Shown: positions 51,409 to 61,445 of the stretch, in pieces
Position numbering within the stretch: the first letter of the stretch is position 1
How the letters are laid out: each line of letters begins with the position of its first letter
From: Closterium sp. Naga37s-1
Taxonomy: Eukaryota; Streptophyta; Zygnematophyceae; Desmidiales; Closteriaceae
Assembly (NCBI GenBank): GCA_947471745.1
Contig: CANJKZ010000008.1
Coordinates: forward strand, 2,954,001 to 3,018,000
Direction of reading: 5' to 3'
DNA: 64,000 nt
The notes under the pieces: model-generated
Databases searched by the model: none
What the model saw: only the letters and a program-made list of their open reading frames with translations
What the model was told of the DNA's origin: nothing
Made by a program: the position numbers and the translations under genes

Positions 51409-51466
51409 CAGCGGCGGGTGCAGGCGACGGCAGGTGGGCGAGAGAGAAGGTGCTGTGGATGCAACG
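51409..51466. repeat. Host tandem unit 1, left part (split by element G)
   Basis: GCAGGCGACGGCAGGTGGGC...GCTGTGGATGCAACG matches 58583-58638 (GCAGGCGACGGCACGTGGGC...GCTGTGGCTGCAACG). The unit continues at 58490 after element G. Confidence 0.8.
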
Positions 51467-51600
51467 TGTCAAAGTATATGCATGTTATATATGTGTAGGC
51501 TGTAGTGGGGTAGCCAATATGGGGTACAGCTCCTTTTAGGGTTTCATACTTGTACCCAACTCTTTCATAGTTCATCCATTCCTGCTGCTTGATTCTGACA
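51467..51600 (+). repeat. 5' LTR of element G (134 bp)
   Basis: It runs from TGTCAAAGTATATGC to TGATTCTGACA. It has one difference to the 3' LTR. Confidence 0.95.
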
Positions 51601-52512
51601 TGGTTTCAGAGCACTAGGTCCGTAGGACCGTTTTTTTTCGGGCCCACCTACCGTTGCTGTTACCGTGTTACCCTACGTGTTGTCCTGCCTGCCTGCCTTG
51701 CCTTGTGACGTGCTGCGCTGCGCGCGCCGTCCTGCAGCCCTCGTACTGCCCACTGCTGCCCTAGGCCAGAGCGCCGCCCCTGCAGGCCCGTAAGGCTCAC
51801 GCGCCACGCCTGCAGACACGTCAGGCCTGCGCGCCGCCCCTGCAGGCCCGTTAGGCCAGGGCGCCGCCCCGCCAGTTCGCTGCCCCGCGCGTCGCGCCCA
51901 CAGCCCGCGCGTCGCGCTGCAGCCCCGCGCGTCGCGCCCACAGCCCGCGCGTCGCGCTGCTGCCCGCGCGTCGCGCTGCAGCGCCGCGCGTCGCGTTCGC
52001 TGCCCGCGCGTCGCGTTCGCTGCCCGCGCGTCGCGCTGCAACCCCGCGCGCCGCGGCTGCCATCCTCGCGCAGCCCGCGGCGGCTTCGCGCGCCGCGTTT
52101 GCAGCTCGCGTGGCGCGCTGCAGCCCCGCGCGCCGCGGCTGCAGCACGCGTGGCGCGCTGCAGCCCCGCGCGCCGCGGCTGCCCCTGGACACCGCCGTCG
52201 CTCCTGCAGCAGCTGCCACGGAGCGCCCTGCCGCAGTCGCGGCCCCGCCCTGCAGCACCTGCCGCGGAGCCTCCTGCAGCCGTCGCGACCCTGCCCTGCA
52301 GCAGCTGCCGTGGAGCCTTCTGCCGCCGTCACGTCCGCGCCCTGCAGCAGCTGTCGCGGACCTGCCCTTCCTCCGACGCGGTCCTGCTCTGCCGCAGCTG
52401 TCGCGGCCCCGCCGTCGCCGCCGTTGTGAGCCTGCCCTTCTTGCCACTGGTGAGCACTTACCTGCCTGCCTGCCTGCCGCGCCTGCCCTGCCTGCGCTAC
52501 TACTACTGCTAG

Positions 52513-52548
<36 letters not shown>

Positions 52549-52581
52549 ACTACTGCTACTACTGCTACTGGCAGTGGCCAG
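51601..52581 (+). repeat. Primer site and GC-rich leader of element G
   Basis: TGGTTTCAGAGCACTAGG follows the LTR. From about 51880 to 52170 units such as CCCGCGCGTCGCGCTGCAG repeat. A CTG/CTA tract ends the leader. The long ORFs are compositional. Confidence 0.75.
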
Positions 52582-54639
52582 ATGCAGCTCCAGCGACGTT
52601 CACGCGAGTCTCTCATGCCCCAGCAGCTTAGTGAGTGGTACGCTAGTTGGGGTTGTGGCGGTCGCCGTCGTAGCTGTCGCCCTTGAGCTGGTCAGTTAGG
52701 AGCGTCTGGCAGTGGCCAGCTGCAGCTGCAGCGGCGTCCACGCGAGACACTTACGTCCCAGCAGCTTCACGAGTGGTACGCTCAGAGTAGAGGGTCTTTG
52801 AGTACCGTTCGCTGCCCGTACGTCATTCGCACAGGTGATCGGGTCGGTCAGCCTTGCGGGACGCTTGGTTACACACAGTCCCGCTGCTTCGCCCGTCTGA
52901 GCGACGCCTGGCGTACCGAGTTTGGCGACGAGGCTGAGCTCCCCTCCTGGCTGGAGCTGCTTGGACAGAGGGTAGATATCTTTGCTCTTGACTATGATGC
53001 TATTCTCACTGCCATGTATGCATTGCCTACTAGTGCTGACCGTGCCTGTTCCCTGTGCGTACCGCCTGACCCAGGTATAGAGCCTGCTGCTCTAGGTGCT
53101 GGTGAGGCTGCTGCTCTAGGTGCGAGTGCGTCTCCTGCTCTTGGTACTGGTGAGGCTGCTGCTCCAGGTGCTGGTGAGTCTGCTCTCTCTGGTACTGCGC
53201 CTGCTGAGGCCGTGTACACCTTCACACTTGACTCAGGTGCTTCCCGCTCCTTCTTCCGCGACAGCACCACACTCACGCCGCTCCGTCGGCCGGTTGCAGT
53301 CTCCCTGGCAGACCCCTCTGGGGGTCCAGTCCTTGCGCACTCCTCCACGGTCCTGCCGTGTCCGGCGGTCCCGTCTGGCTCCCTGTCAGGTCTTCACCTC
53401 CCCTCGTTCTCTACGAACTTGGTGAGTGGAGCTGACCTACAGGATGTGTGGGTTGACCAGTTCACCCCTGGAGGTCAGCGTGTGACACACTGTACGTGTT
53501 CCCGGACTGGTCGGCACCTGGCCACGTTCACCCGAGAGCCTCGCTCGAGTCTGTACACACTCACCACTGTGTCCCCTCAAGTAGCTGCGTCTGCGTCTGC
53601 GTCTGCGTTTGCGTCAGGTCAGCTAGCGCCCCCCTGCTCGTGTCGCGCTCTGTCGCACCAGACCCTCCTTTGGCACCACCGCCTTGGTCACCCCTCGGTG
53701 CAGCGCCTTCGTAGCATGCACAGCCGTTTCCTTGTCTCTGGACTTCCAGAGACTCTGCCTCCTCTACCACCCTCGCCTGCTCCTCCCTGTCTTCCCTGTG
53801 TCGAGGGGCGGCAGCGCGCCGCTCCTCACTCCTCCTCGTTCCCTCCCACAGAGGCTCCCCTGCAGACTCTCCACCTGGACGTGTGGGGCCCAGCCCGCGT
53901 CCGTGGACAGGGCCACGAGCGGTACTTCCTGCTGGTCGTCGACGACTACACTCGTTACACCACGGTCTTCCCCTTGCGCAGCAAGGGGGAGGTCCCTGAT
54001 GTTTTGATCCCCTGGATCCGCGCTACTCGTCTCCAGCTCCGCGAGCGGTTCCAGTCGGACTTTCCTGTCCTGCGTCTGCACTCTGACAGAGGTGGTGAGT
54101 TCTCCTCAGACCTCTTGGCAGCCTACTGTGCGGAGCACGGCATTCGCCAGACGTTCACGCTTCCGGCCTCTCCGCAGCAGAATGGGGTTGCTGAGCGCCG
54201 CATTGGCTTAGTCATGGAGGTCGCTCGTACCTCCATGATCCATGCGGCTGCCCCCCATTTTCTGTGGCCGTTTGCGGTCCGGTACGCCGCGCATCAGCTC
54301 AACCTCTGGCCCCGTGTCTCCTTGCCGGAGACCTCGCCCACACTGCTGTGGACGGGGAAGGTTGGCGATGCGTCGCGTTTCCGGGTCTGGGGTGCTCGTG
54401 CCTTTGTCCGCGATACCACCGCGGACAAGCTCTCCGCCCGCGCTGTTCCCTGTGTCTTCCTTGGCTTTGTCCCTGACGCGCCTGGTTGGCAGTTTTACCA
54501 CCCCACCTCGCGTCGTGTCTTCCCCTCTCAGGACGTCACGTTCGACGAGTCGGTTCCCTTTTACCGTCTCTTCCCCTACCGCACTGCCCCTCCCCCCCCC
54601 CCCCGCCGCTCTTCCTCGCTCCAGGTGCTCCCCAGGTAG
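52582..54639 (+). pseudogene. Element G gag remnant, zinc-knuckle-like region, protease and integrase
   Basis: The ATG at 52582 begins MQLQRRSRESLMPQQLSEWY and meets a TGA at 52687. A second tandem copy of the same region (QLQRRPRETLTSQQLHEWYA) continues in the same frame to a 613-aa open stretch. That contains CPYVIRTGDRVGQPC...RCFARLSDAW (knuckle-like), protease LDSGASRSFF, pre-integrase [14 protein letters not shown] and an integrase core with intact catalytic residues ([21 protein letters not shown]). The frame is lost at the C run near 54600. In the knuckle the expected His is Tyr. The roughly 125-bp duplication at the start is what created the early stop. Confidence 0.87.
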
Positions 54640-56390
54640 ACCCCCTCCCCGCTCCCGGTCCTGCTCCTTCAGGTGTGTCTCAGGTAGACCCTCCTCCCTT
54701 GACTGAGCCGGTTGAGGTCATTGGTGACTCAGGTCCTACTGAGGGTGGTCCTACTCGGGTTGCTGCTTCTAGGGGTGCTGAGCCTGGGGTTGCGGAGCCT
54801 GGGGGTGCTGAGCCTGGGGGTGCGGAGCCTGGGGGTGCTGAGCCTGGGGGTGCGGAGCCTGGAGGTGCGGAGCCTGGGGGTGCGGAGACTGGAGGTGCTG
54901 AGCCTGGGTGTGAGGAGTCTGGGGGTGCTGAGCCTGGGGGCGCTGAGGCGTTAGGTGAGCAGTCTCCCTGGGGCGACCGTCTCCGTAGTCGCTCCGCTGG
55001 TGCCTTGCCGCTGCACTCTCGTCGTCGACTCCCTCTCTCCCCACAGCAGCTGCTTGAGTGGTACGCTGGCCGTCAGGGTCGCGCTGCTGGAGCTAGGGGC
55101 CCTGCTGCGGGAGGCGCTGGAGCTGGTGACTCTGCCACTGGAGTTGTTTCTGCTGGAGGTTCTGGAGCTGCTGAGGGCGCTGGAGCTGGAGGTTCTGGAG
55201 CTGCTGAGGGTGCTGGCGCTGGAGGTTCTGGAGCTGCTGGAGGTACTGGCGCTGGTGGCGCTGGAGCTGGAGGTTCTGGAGCTGCTGCGGGTTCTGGCGC
55301 AGAGGGTTCTGAGTCTGCTGTTGCGCGGCTTCCTTGGAGTAGCCGCCTTCGTCCGCGTGTGCCTCTCACCTCGCAGCAGCTGCACGACTGGTACGGTCGC
55401 CGTCAGGGTCGCGCTTCTGGAGCTCGGGGCTCTGCCGCTCAAGGTACGTCTGCTGACGTCACTGGAGCTGGGAGTGGTGCTGGTCCCGGAGGTGCTCGTA
55501 CTGGACGTACTGGAGCTGCTGGGACTGGAGGTGCTGAGCCTGAGGGTGCTGCTGCTGGAGGCACTGAGGCTGGAGACCCTGGGACTGGAGGTGCCGGTTC
55601 TGGGGGTGCTGCTGTTGGTGGAGCTGGTACTGGAGGAGCTGGCGCTGAGGGTTCTGGAGCTGCTGGAGGTGCTGGCGCTGGTGGCGCTGGAGCTGGAGGT
55701 TCTGGAGCTGCTGAGGGTGCTGGCGCTGGAGGTTCTGTAGCTGCAGGAGGTACTGGCGCTGGTGGCACTGGAGCTGGAGGTTCTGGAGCTGCTGAGGGTG
55801 CTGGCGCTGGAGGTTCTGGAGCTTCTGGAGGTGCTGGAGCTGCTGGGGGTACTGGAGCTCCTGGTGCTGGTGTCACTGCACAGCCGCGCCTGTTCTTCGC
55901 TCCACCGTCTCCGTCGTCTCAGCCACCGCCTGACTCTGTGCTTCGCCAGGTTCTTAGTCTCCCTTCGTCTACTGGTCTTCCGTTACAGCCTGGTTCACCG
56001 CTGCCTGCTCCTTCTCCTTACACTGAGCAGCTAGGGAGTCTTACTGAGCACCGTGAGCCTGCGTCGCGTCCTGTCTCGCCTGTCTGTTCTAGTCGTTCCG
56101 GGCGTCGTGTTCCTCGTCCGCGTCAGCCGGCTGTCCCCGACACCCACCTCGTAGTCCGTCGTCCTTCCTCTCCTTCACAGCATGTTCCTCTGCCGTCCCC
56201 TCCTGCGTCTTCTCTGCTTGTCGTTGCGGACCCCGAGTCTGACCGGTTTCGTGCTGAGCACCCTACTGTCACGCGTCTACTAGCCACTGTTGTCACTGAC
56301 CCGTCGTTTGAGTCTGCTGCTACGTCTGCCTTAGTTGCTGAGCTTGTTGACTTTGCTGCTGCCTGTCGTCTAGACTACGCTGCTAGTCTG
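54640..56390 (+). pseudogene. Element G Gly/Ala linker and pre-RT region
   Basis: The frame continuing from 54640 reads GVSQVDPPPLTEPVEV and then long GGAEPGGAEPGG and GAGAGGSGAAEGAGAGG-type repeats, interspersed twice with a PLSPQQLLEWYAGRQGRA-like segment. It then reads to DFAAACRLDYAASL, where one base is missing compared with element A. Overlapping frames of Leu/Glu repeats are shadows. Confidence 0.8.
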
Positions 56391-58129
56391 TTGCTGAGTC
56401 TGAGTCTGTCTGTCCTCCGTCCGTCGGGGGTGAGTGTGCTCTTGGCACGGACGTCCTTGAGGACAGGCAGGAGGACCTTGAGTGTCTTGCAGCCGCTGCA
56501 CCTCATCTCGTGTCCATGCTGCTTGCCCCTGAGGGAGACCCGGATGCTCCAGACATCCCGACCCCGCGCTCTTACGCTGAGGCGATCGCGGGTGAGTACT
56601 CCTCTCAGTGGCAGACAGCCATGGATGCAGAGATGGCATCCTGGAAGTCCACAGGCACCTACGTCGACGAGGTTCCCCCACCTGGGGCGAACATCGTCAG
56701 TGGCATGTGGATTTTCAGGGTGAAGCGGCCGCCAGGTTCTCCGCCTGCCTTCAAGGCGCGTTACGTTGCACGAGGTTTCAGTCAGCGAGAGGGAGTAGAC
56801 TTCTTCCAGACCTTCTCCCCCACCCCGAAGATGACCACTCTTCGGGTGCTGCTGCACGTTGCCGCTCAGCGAGACTACGAGCTTCACTCTCTTGACTTCA
56901 GCACAGCCTTCTTACAGGGCAGCCTGCACGAGGAGATCTGGCTGCGCCGCCCACCTGGCTTCACTGGGTCGTTCCCTCCTGGTACCCAGTGGAGCCTCAG
57001 GCGGCCGGTCTATGGTCTCCGCCAGGCGCCACGTGAGTGGCACGACACACTGAGTACGACACTTGCGGCTCTTGGGTTTGCTCCGTCGACTGCTGACCCG
57101 CCGCTGTTTCTCCGCACCGACACTTCGCTGCCGCCGTTCTACATCCTCGTGTACGTCGACGACTTGGTCTTTGCCACTGCTGACACTGAGGCTCTCGCCC
57201 TGGTGAAGTCGGAGCTGCAGAAGAGACACACGTGCACAGACCTGGGTGAGCTGACAAGCTATCTTGGCTTGCGTATCACCCGGGACAGAGCACGCCGCAC
57301 CATCACACTGACTCAGTCACACATGGTGCAGCAGGTCCTTCAGCGCTTCGGCTTCACCTGGTCCTCGCCACAGCACACTCCTCTGGCTACAGGTCACTCG
57401 CTCTCAGCTCCAACTTCGGACGAGTCCGTAGAGCCGAGTGGTCCTTACCCAGAGCTAGTGGGCTGCCTCATGTACCTGATGACCTGCACTCGTCCTGACC
57501 TTGCGTACCCTCTTGGCCTTCTGGCTCGCTACGTGGCTCCTGGTCGGCACCGAAAGGTGCACATGGATGCTGCTAAGAGGGTACTACGCTACTTGTGCAG
57601 TACATCGGGCATGGGGCTCGTGCTTGGAGGGCGGAGCCCAGTTGTCCTCACTGGGCACTCAGACGCTTCTTGGGTTGACGACCAGGCTACGCAGCGGTCG
57701 TCACAGGGTTACACCTTCAGCCTTGGCTCTGGTTCGGTTTCTTGGCGTTCTACATGCTCGTCTTCAGTTCTCAGCTCCAGTTGTGAGGCTGAGATCTACG
57801 CCACAGCCATGGCTGCACAGGAGTTACGCTGGCTCACCTACCTGCTGACCGACTTGGGAGAGAGGCCTCGTTCTCCTCCAGTGCTGTACGTCGACAACAA
57901 GGCTGCCATTGCCTTGTTTCAGGAGCACAGACTGGAGCACAAAACGAAGCACATCGCTCTGCGTTACTTCCAGGCTCGAGAGTTGCAGCAGCGTGGTCAG
58001 CTTCGTCTTGCTCACGTGGCCACTCGGGCCAACACTGCTGATATATTCACCAAGGCGCTTCCGTCTGGTGATCATCAGCGTTTGTGCACTCTGTTAGGCC
58101 TTGTGCCTACGTTTCCTCACTTGCTGTAG
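56391..58129 (+). CDS. Element G reverse transcriptase and RNase H
   Basis: After the one-base loss the RT frame is open to its natural stop. The first ATG in it is 56510 (539 aa). It contains [37 protein letters not shown], catalytic [15 protein letters not shown], the thumb ([18 protein letters not shown]) and RNase H ([41 protein letters not shown]). In RNase H the first motif reads GHSDASWVDD. No stop is seen. Production would need internal initiation or trans supply, since upstream frames are broken. Confidence 0.87.
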
Positions 58130-58355
58130 ACTTTGCCTGTACTGTGATCTATATATATACCTGCATGCTTGCTCTGCTAGGTAGAGATCACTGTGCTGTT
58201 GTTGTTGCATATATACCTCTGCATGTGAACTGGCCTTGTGGCCCTCTGCTTGTGCCCAGTGTGTGTGGTGACGTTGTGATCCACCCTGAGCTTGCTTTGC
58301 TTCTCTTGACTGGTCTTGTGACCCCTTGCTCTCCCCCACTTTGCCTATGGGGGTG

Positions 58356-58489
58356 TGTCAAAGTATATGCATGTTATATATGTGTAGGCTGTAGTGGGGT
58401 AGCCAATATGGGGTACAGCCCCTTTTAGGGTTTCATACTTGTACCCAACTCTTTCATAGTTCATCCATTCCTGCTGCTTGATTCTGACA
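58356..58489 (+). repeat. 3' LTR of element G (134 bp)
   Basis: It is preceded by the polypurine tract (GCCTATGGGGGTG) and followed by the CAACG duplication. Confidence 0.95.
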
Positions 58490-58700
58490 CAACGAGCAGC
58501 TGGACAGCACCGCTTAGCACCTCCGAGGGCGAGCCTGCAGCAGGCAGCCGTTGCAGTGATGGCAGATGCAGCAGCGGCGGTTGCAGGCGACGGCACGTGG
58601 GCGAGAGAGCAGGCGCTGTGGCTGCAACGAGCAGCACGACAGCACGGCTCAACACCTCCGGAGGCGAGCCAGCAGCAAGCAACAGCAGCAGGTGCCACGG
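58490..58700. repeat. Host tandem duplication, end of unit 1 and unit 2
   Basis: Unit 1 continues CAACGAGCAGCTGGACAGCA...CACCTCCGAGGGCGAGCC; unit 2 repeats it (CAACGAGCAGCACGACAGCA...CACCTCCGGAGGCGAGCC at 58634-58675). Units are about 150 bases and clearly diverged. Confidence 0.75.
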
Positions 58701-58970
58701 AACGGAACGAGAGAACGAAAGACGAGTAGGGGGCACGAGTAGGAGATAAGAGGAGGAGGAATTGCGAAAAGAGGATGAGATTTGGCTGCCTTGACGTACC
58801 CGCCAGCCTCCCCCACACCCTCTCTCCCCCTCCCCCCCCTCCAACGCGGCACTCACTGCAGATGCTGCTGTAGCGATGAGGAGGAGGAGAAGGGAGGGGC
58901 GGGGGGGTTCAAGGGGGCTTCAGGAATAACAACTACCCTAGCTAGGTAGGAACCTCGGGAACGCGATGTT
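58701..58970. other. Intergenic sequence, no gene seen
   Basis: Purine/pyrimidine-rich spacer. ORFs lack domains. Confidence 0.4.
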
Positions 58971-58975
58971 GGATG

Positions 58976-59432
58976 TGTTGGAATAACGGAAAGGTTATCA
59001 TAACATTCCCTGAAGGCTCTCCACCAACACGCCACTCCATAACGAAGCACCGCGTCTGTACTAGTACCGCAATAGCTCATATAGAGCATGCGGAAGATCG
59101 AGAGTCACCCGAAGGTAAACAGTTGAAATCAGTCAACGGTCGTGACCCTTGACCGTCCAGTAACCGCACTTGGTAGTTACGCGATGCAACATGGCAACTG
59201 TCAAGAAGAGAAATAGTCGTGGTTACTGTAGCAATGCAATTCAGTTAATAAGGGAATGTACCCCTCATAGTACATGGCTAGCTAGGTTGCTATTTATACA
59301 TTTGTACTCCTATCTTATAATTATCTTGTTCTCTTTCAACTTTTATAAACAAGGTCACTACAAAGACTTCATTGTCTTCCCTCAACTTAGCAGACTTATC
59401 CTATCCACTTCGATCCTTCAGTTATAACAACA
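58976..59432. mobile_element. Solo LTR, copy 1 (about 457 bp)
   Basis: It begins TGTTGGAATAACGG and ends near TTATAACAACA. Flanks are GGATG (58971-58975) and CGATG (59433-59437), a 5-bp duplication with one mismatch. It shares blocks with the solo LTR at 59486 (GTGGTTACTGTAGCAATGC, AATAAGGGAATGTACC). No internal coding sequence is present. Confidence 0.65.
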
Positions 59433-59485
59433 CGATGCAGGTTGGGCAAGGGGAAACCGAAGGCGACGCGAAGCAGCCTCGGAAT

Positions 59486-59945
59486 TGTTAGAGTAAGCGG
59501 GAATTAACTTAAGCATTCCCGAAGGTGCAGTAGTATCGCCCCTGCTACTACCAAAGCAGCAGCACCAGCAGCAGTATCGCGTTAGCCCATATAGGGCACG
59601 CAGGTCAACAGTCGCAAGTCAAACCGTCGCGACTGTTGTCCAACCTGGACCGAACGGTTAACTGCGGCAACAGGCGTAACTGTCTGTACAGTTACATGCA
59701 GCGACCTGATAACAGGAGAAGAGCAAGAGTCATGGTTACTGTAGCAATGCCTGTATTACAACTATAATAAGGGAATGTACCACTTAGAGTAAATGGCTAG
59801 CCAGATCTATTTATTGTGTGTAATTTTATATTTTAAGCAATCTTGTCATATACATTCACTATGCACAAGGTTCCTACCACTACTGCAAGACTTCCGCTAC
59901 CAAAATCTAGCAGACCTATTCTATCCAAAGGTCCATATTCTAACA
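59486..59945. mobile_element. Solo LTR, copy 2 (460 bp)
   Basis: It begins TGTTAGAGTAAGCGG and ends CATATTCTAACA, flanked by the perfect duplication GGAAT (59481-59485 and 59946-59950). It is the same family as 58976-59432. Solo LTRs arise by recombination between the two LTRs of one insertion. The orientation and superfamily are not known. Confidence 0.85.
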
Positions 59946-59959
59946 GGAATCGTAGATGT

Positions 59960-60304
59960 TGTCAGAATCCCAACCACTAGACCATTGGGATAAAATGGCT
60001 TGTTAAGTAGCGGGTCAGTGCGTCCATAACCTCCAAGGACAACGAGCCTGTAACACTTCCCTAGGATCAATCGGGGATCACCAGTGGACCTCTGACACCC
60101 CCCCGCACTGGGATGCCCGAAGTGCACACACTGGGATTCGAATCCGAGACCTTCGCTCTGATACCATGTCATAATCCCAACCACTAGACCATTGGGATAA
60201 AAGTGCTTGTTAAGTAGCGGGTCAGTGCGCCCATAACCCCCCAGGACAACGAGCCTGTAACCCTTCCCTATGATCAATCGGGGATCACCAGTGGACCTCT
60301 GACA
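59960..60304 (-). mobile_element. 345-bp TRIM (miniature LTR retrotransposon) with tRNA-type promoter boxes
   Basis: Two 138-bp LTRs (59960-60097 and 60167-60304, about 8 differences) flank a 69-bp internal region, with the target duplication GATGT (59955-59959 and 60305-60309). On the minus strand the 5' LTR ends TGACA. The internal part starts with the primer site TGGTATCAGAGCGAAGG and ends with a purine tract (GTGCGGGGGGG). There is no coding capacity. A-box-like TGGTCTAGTGG lies in the LTR (60181-60191) and B-box-like GATTCGAATCC in the internal part (60134-60144), about 36 bases apart. Confidence 0.88.
60134..60191 (-). promoter_or_regulatory. Putative RNA polymerase III A and B boxes in the TRIM
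   Basis: The minus strand has TGGTCTAGTGG (fits the TRGYNNARNGG A-box pattern) followed after about 36 bases by GATTCGAATCC (one change from the GGTTCGANTCC B box). Order, strand and distance are those of a tRNA-type promoter. Activity is inferred only. Confidence 0.5.
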
Positions 60305-60309
60305 GATGT

Positions 60310-61445
60310 CGGCCGAACGTGCGAGTCCGAAAGTTGGGGTTGTACGCAAAGGAGCAAACCCCGATAAGGAAAAAGGAACTTTCCTTACACATATTATATC
60401 ACTCAATATGTTGCATTCGTTCTTCATGTACAATTTCGACTTCAGTTATCACCCGTACATTCTGGAAAGCAGGCTGTTGTCAGAAATGCCTGTCGTTTGT
60501 CCTGAATCAATCTCGTCGTGCTCCTCCTTATTTCTGGTGCTTCCACTCCCATCGCATGTGTGCGACAGTTCTTTGAATTCGTGTCTGTCTGCGCTTGGGA
60601 ACAGGGGTTGTCGGCGAGCACCATGCCAAAAGCGTAGTCGTCAACTTTCGCACACACATTCTTTCCTTTCGCAATTTCCCTTCCGAAGGGTTACGTGGAG
60701 TAGTGGGGGCGCGGCTCGTGATGTCCCGCCTCTGTGCTCTCTCACACAAAATGCGCGATCCGTTGAAATTGACTCGGGATCAAAGAGTTGTCGGCTGTCC
60801 TCAGCAAGATGGCTGCACGCATCACCTCACCACCAGACTCAAAAAGCTCACCTCATCACTTGTTGATAACCTATTCAAATTCTGAAGTTTTGACAGGATC
60901 AGTCGTAGCTGCTCAATCGCTCTGTGCATAGTCCACCAATTTTGTCCAGTTTCCTAAGCAGATTAGCAGCGTAAATAAAAGCTGTCGAAATCGAGTATCT
61001 TGATCATCCGTTGTCGTTCCTCGTCCTCCTCAACATTCGTTCCAATGGATCGTCGTGTTGGTGCGTCTTCCTACCCCTCGTCTCTCGTTGCCTGGCTTCA
61101 GTTATCCTGCAAACAACATCGAGCCCCGATATTTCTATCCTTGACGCACGAAACCATTCCGATCCCCTTCTCCCCCTCTCCCTCCCCTCCCCCTTTCCCT
61201 CCGCCCTTTTTGACCACTGTCGACGCTCCAGGCTCGCTTGCCGTTTTATTACTCCTGTCAGCTACCATCCCTCTGTCGCAATCATGGCTCGTGCGATGCC
61301 CTGCGATCTTCAGCAACCCCGTCGTCAGTAAGTTGTGCGACAAGTCATGCTCCGCAATGCTTCCCAAATCTGGTGACATCCCACAAGGCCCTTCACATCC
61401 GAACCGCACAACAAGCACAGTCCCCGTATCAATGTCCGCTCTGAT
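60310..61445. other. Intergenic region upstream of the CHRD gene
   Basis: No recognisable gene. An ORF at 60306-60866 lacks a domain. Between 61045 and 61320 an open stretch with a consensus donor (CA/GTAAGT at 61323) could be an alternative first exon of the CHRD gene, in phase with the acceptor at 61572. Confidence 0.45.

Larger units (their letters stand above)
51467..58489 (+). mobile_element. Full-length copia element G
   Basis: LTRs of 134 bp (51467-51600 and 58356-58489) differ at one base and are flanked by CAACG (51462-51466 and 58490-58494). The plus-strand order is LTR, primer site TGGTTTCAGAGCAC, GC-rich leader, short gag remnant, zinc-knuckle-like region, protease, integrase, Gly/Ala linker, RT-RNase H, polypurine tract, LTR. 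No capsid domain is present. The reading frame is broken at a 14-base C run (about 54594-54607) and by loss of one base near 56391. Confidence 0.95.

Noticed and set aside
52099..52631. Ala/Arg-rich ORFs in the leader of G as a capsid
   Set aside because: They consist of GC-rich repeat translation and share no block with the capsids of A and F.
60134..60191. A tRNA gene
   Set aside because: Only box-like motifs are present. No acceptor stem or cloverleaf can be formed around them, and the structure is explained by LTRs, primer site and TSD of a TRIM.
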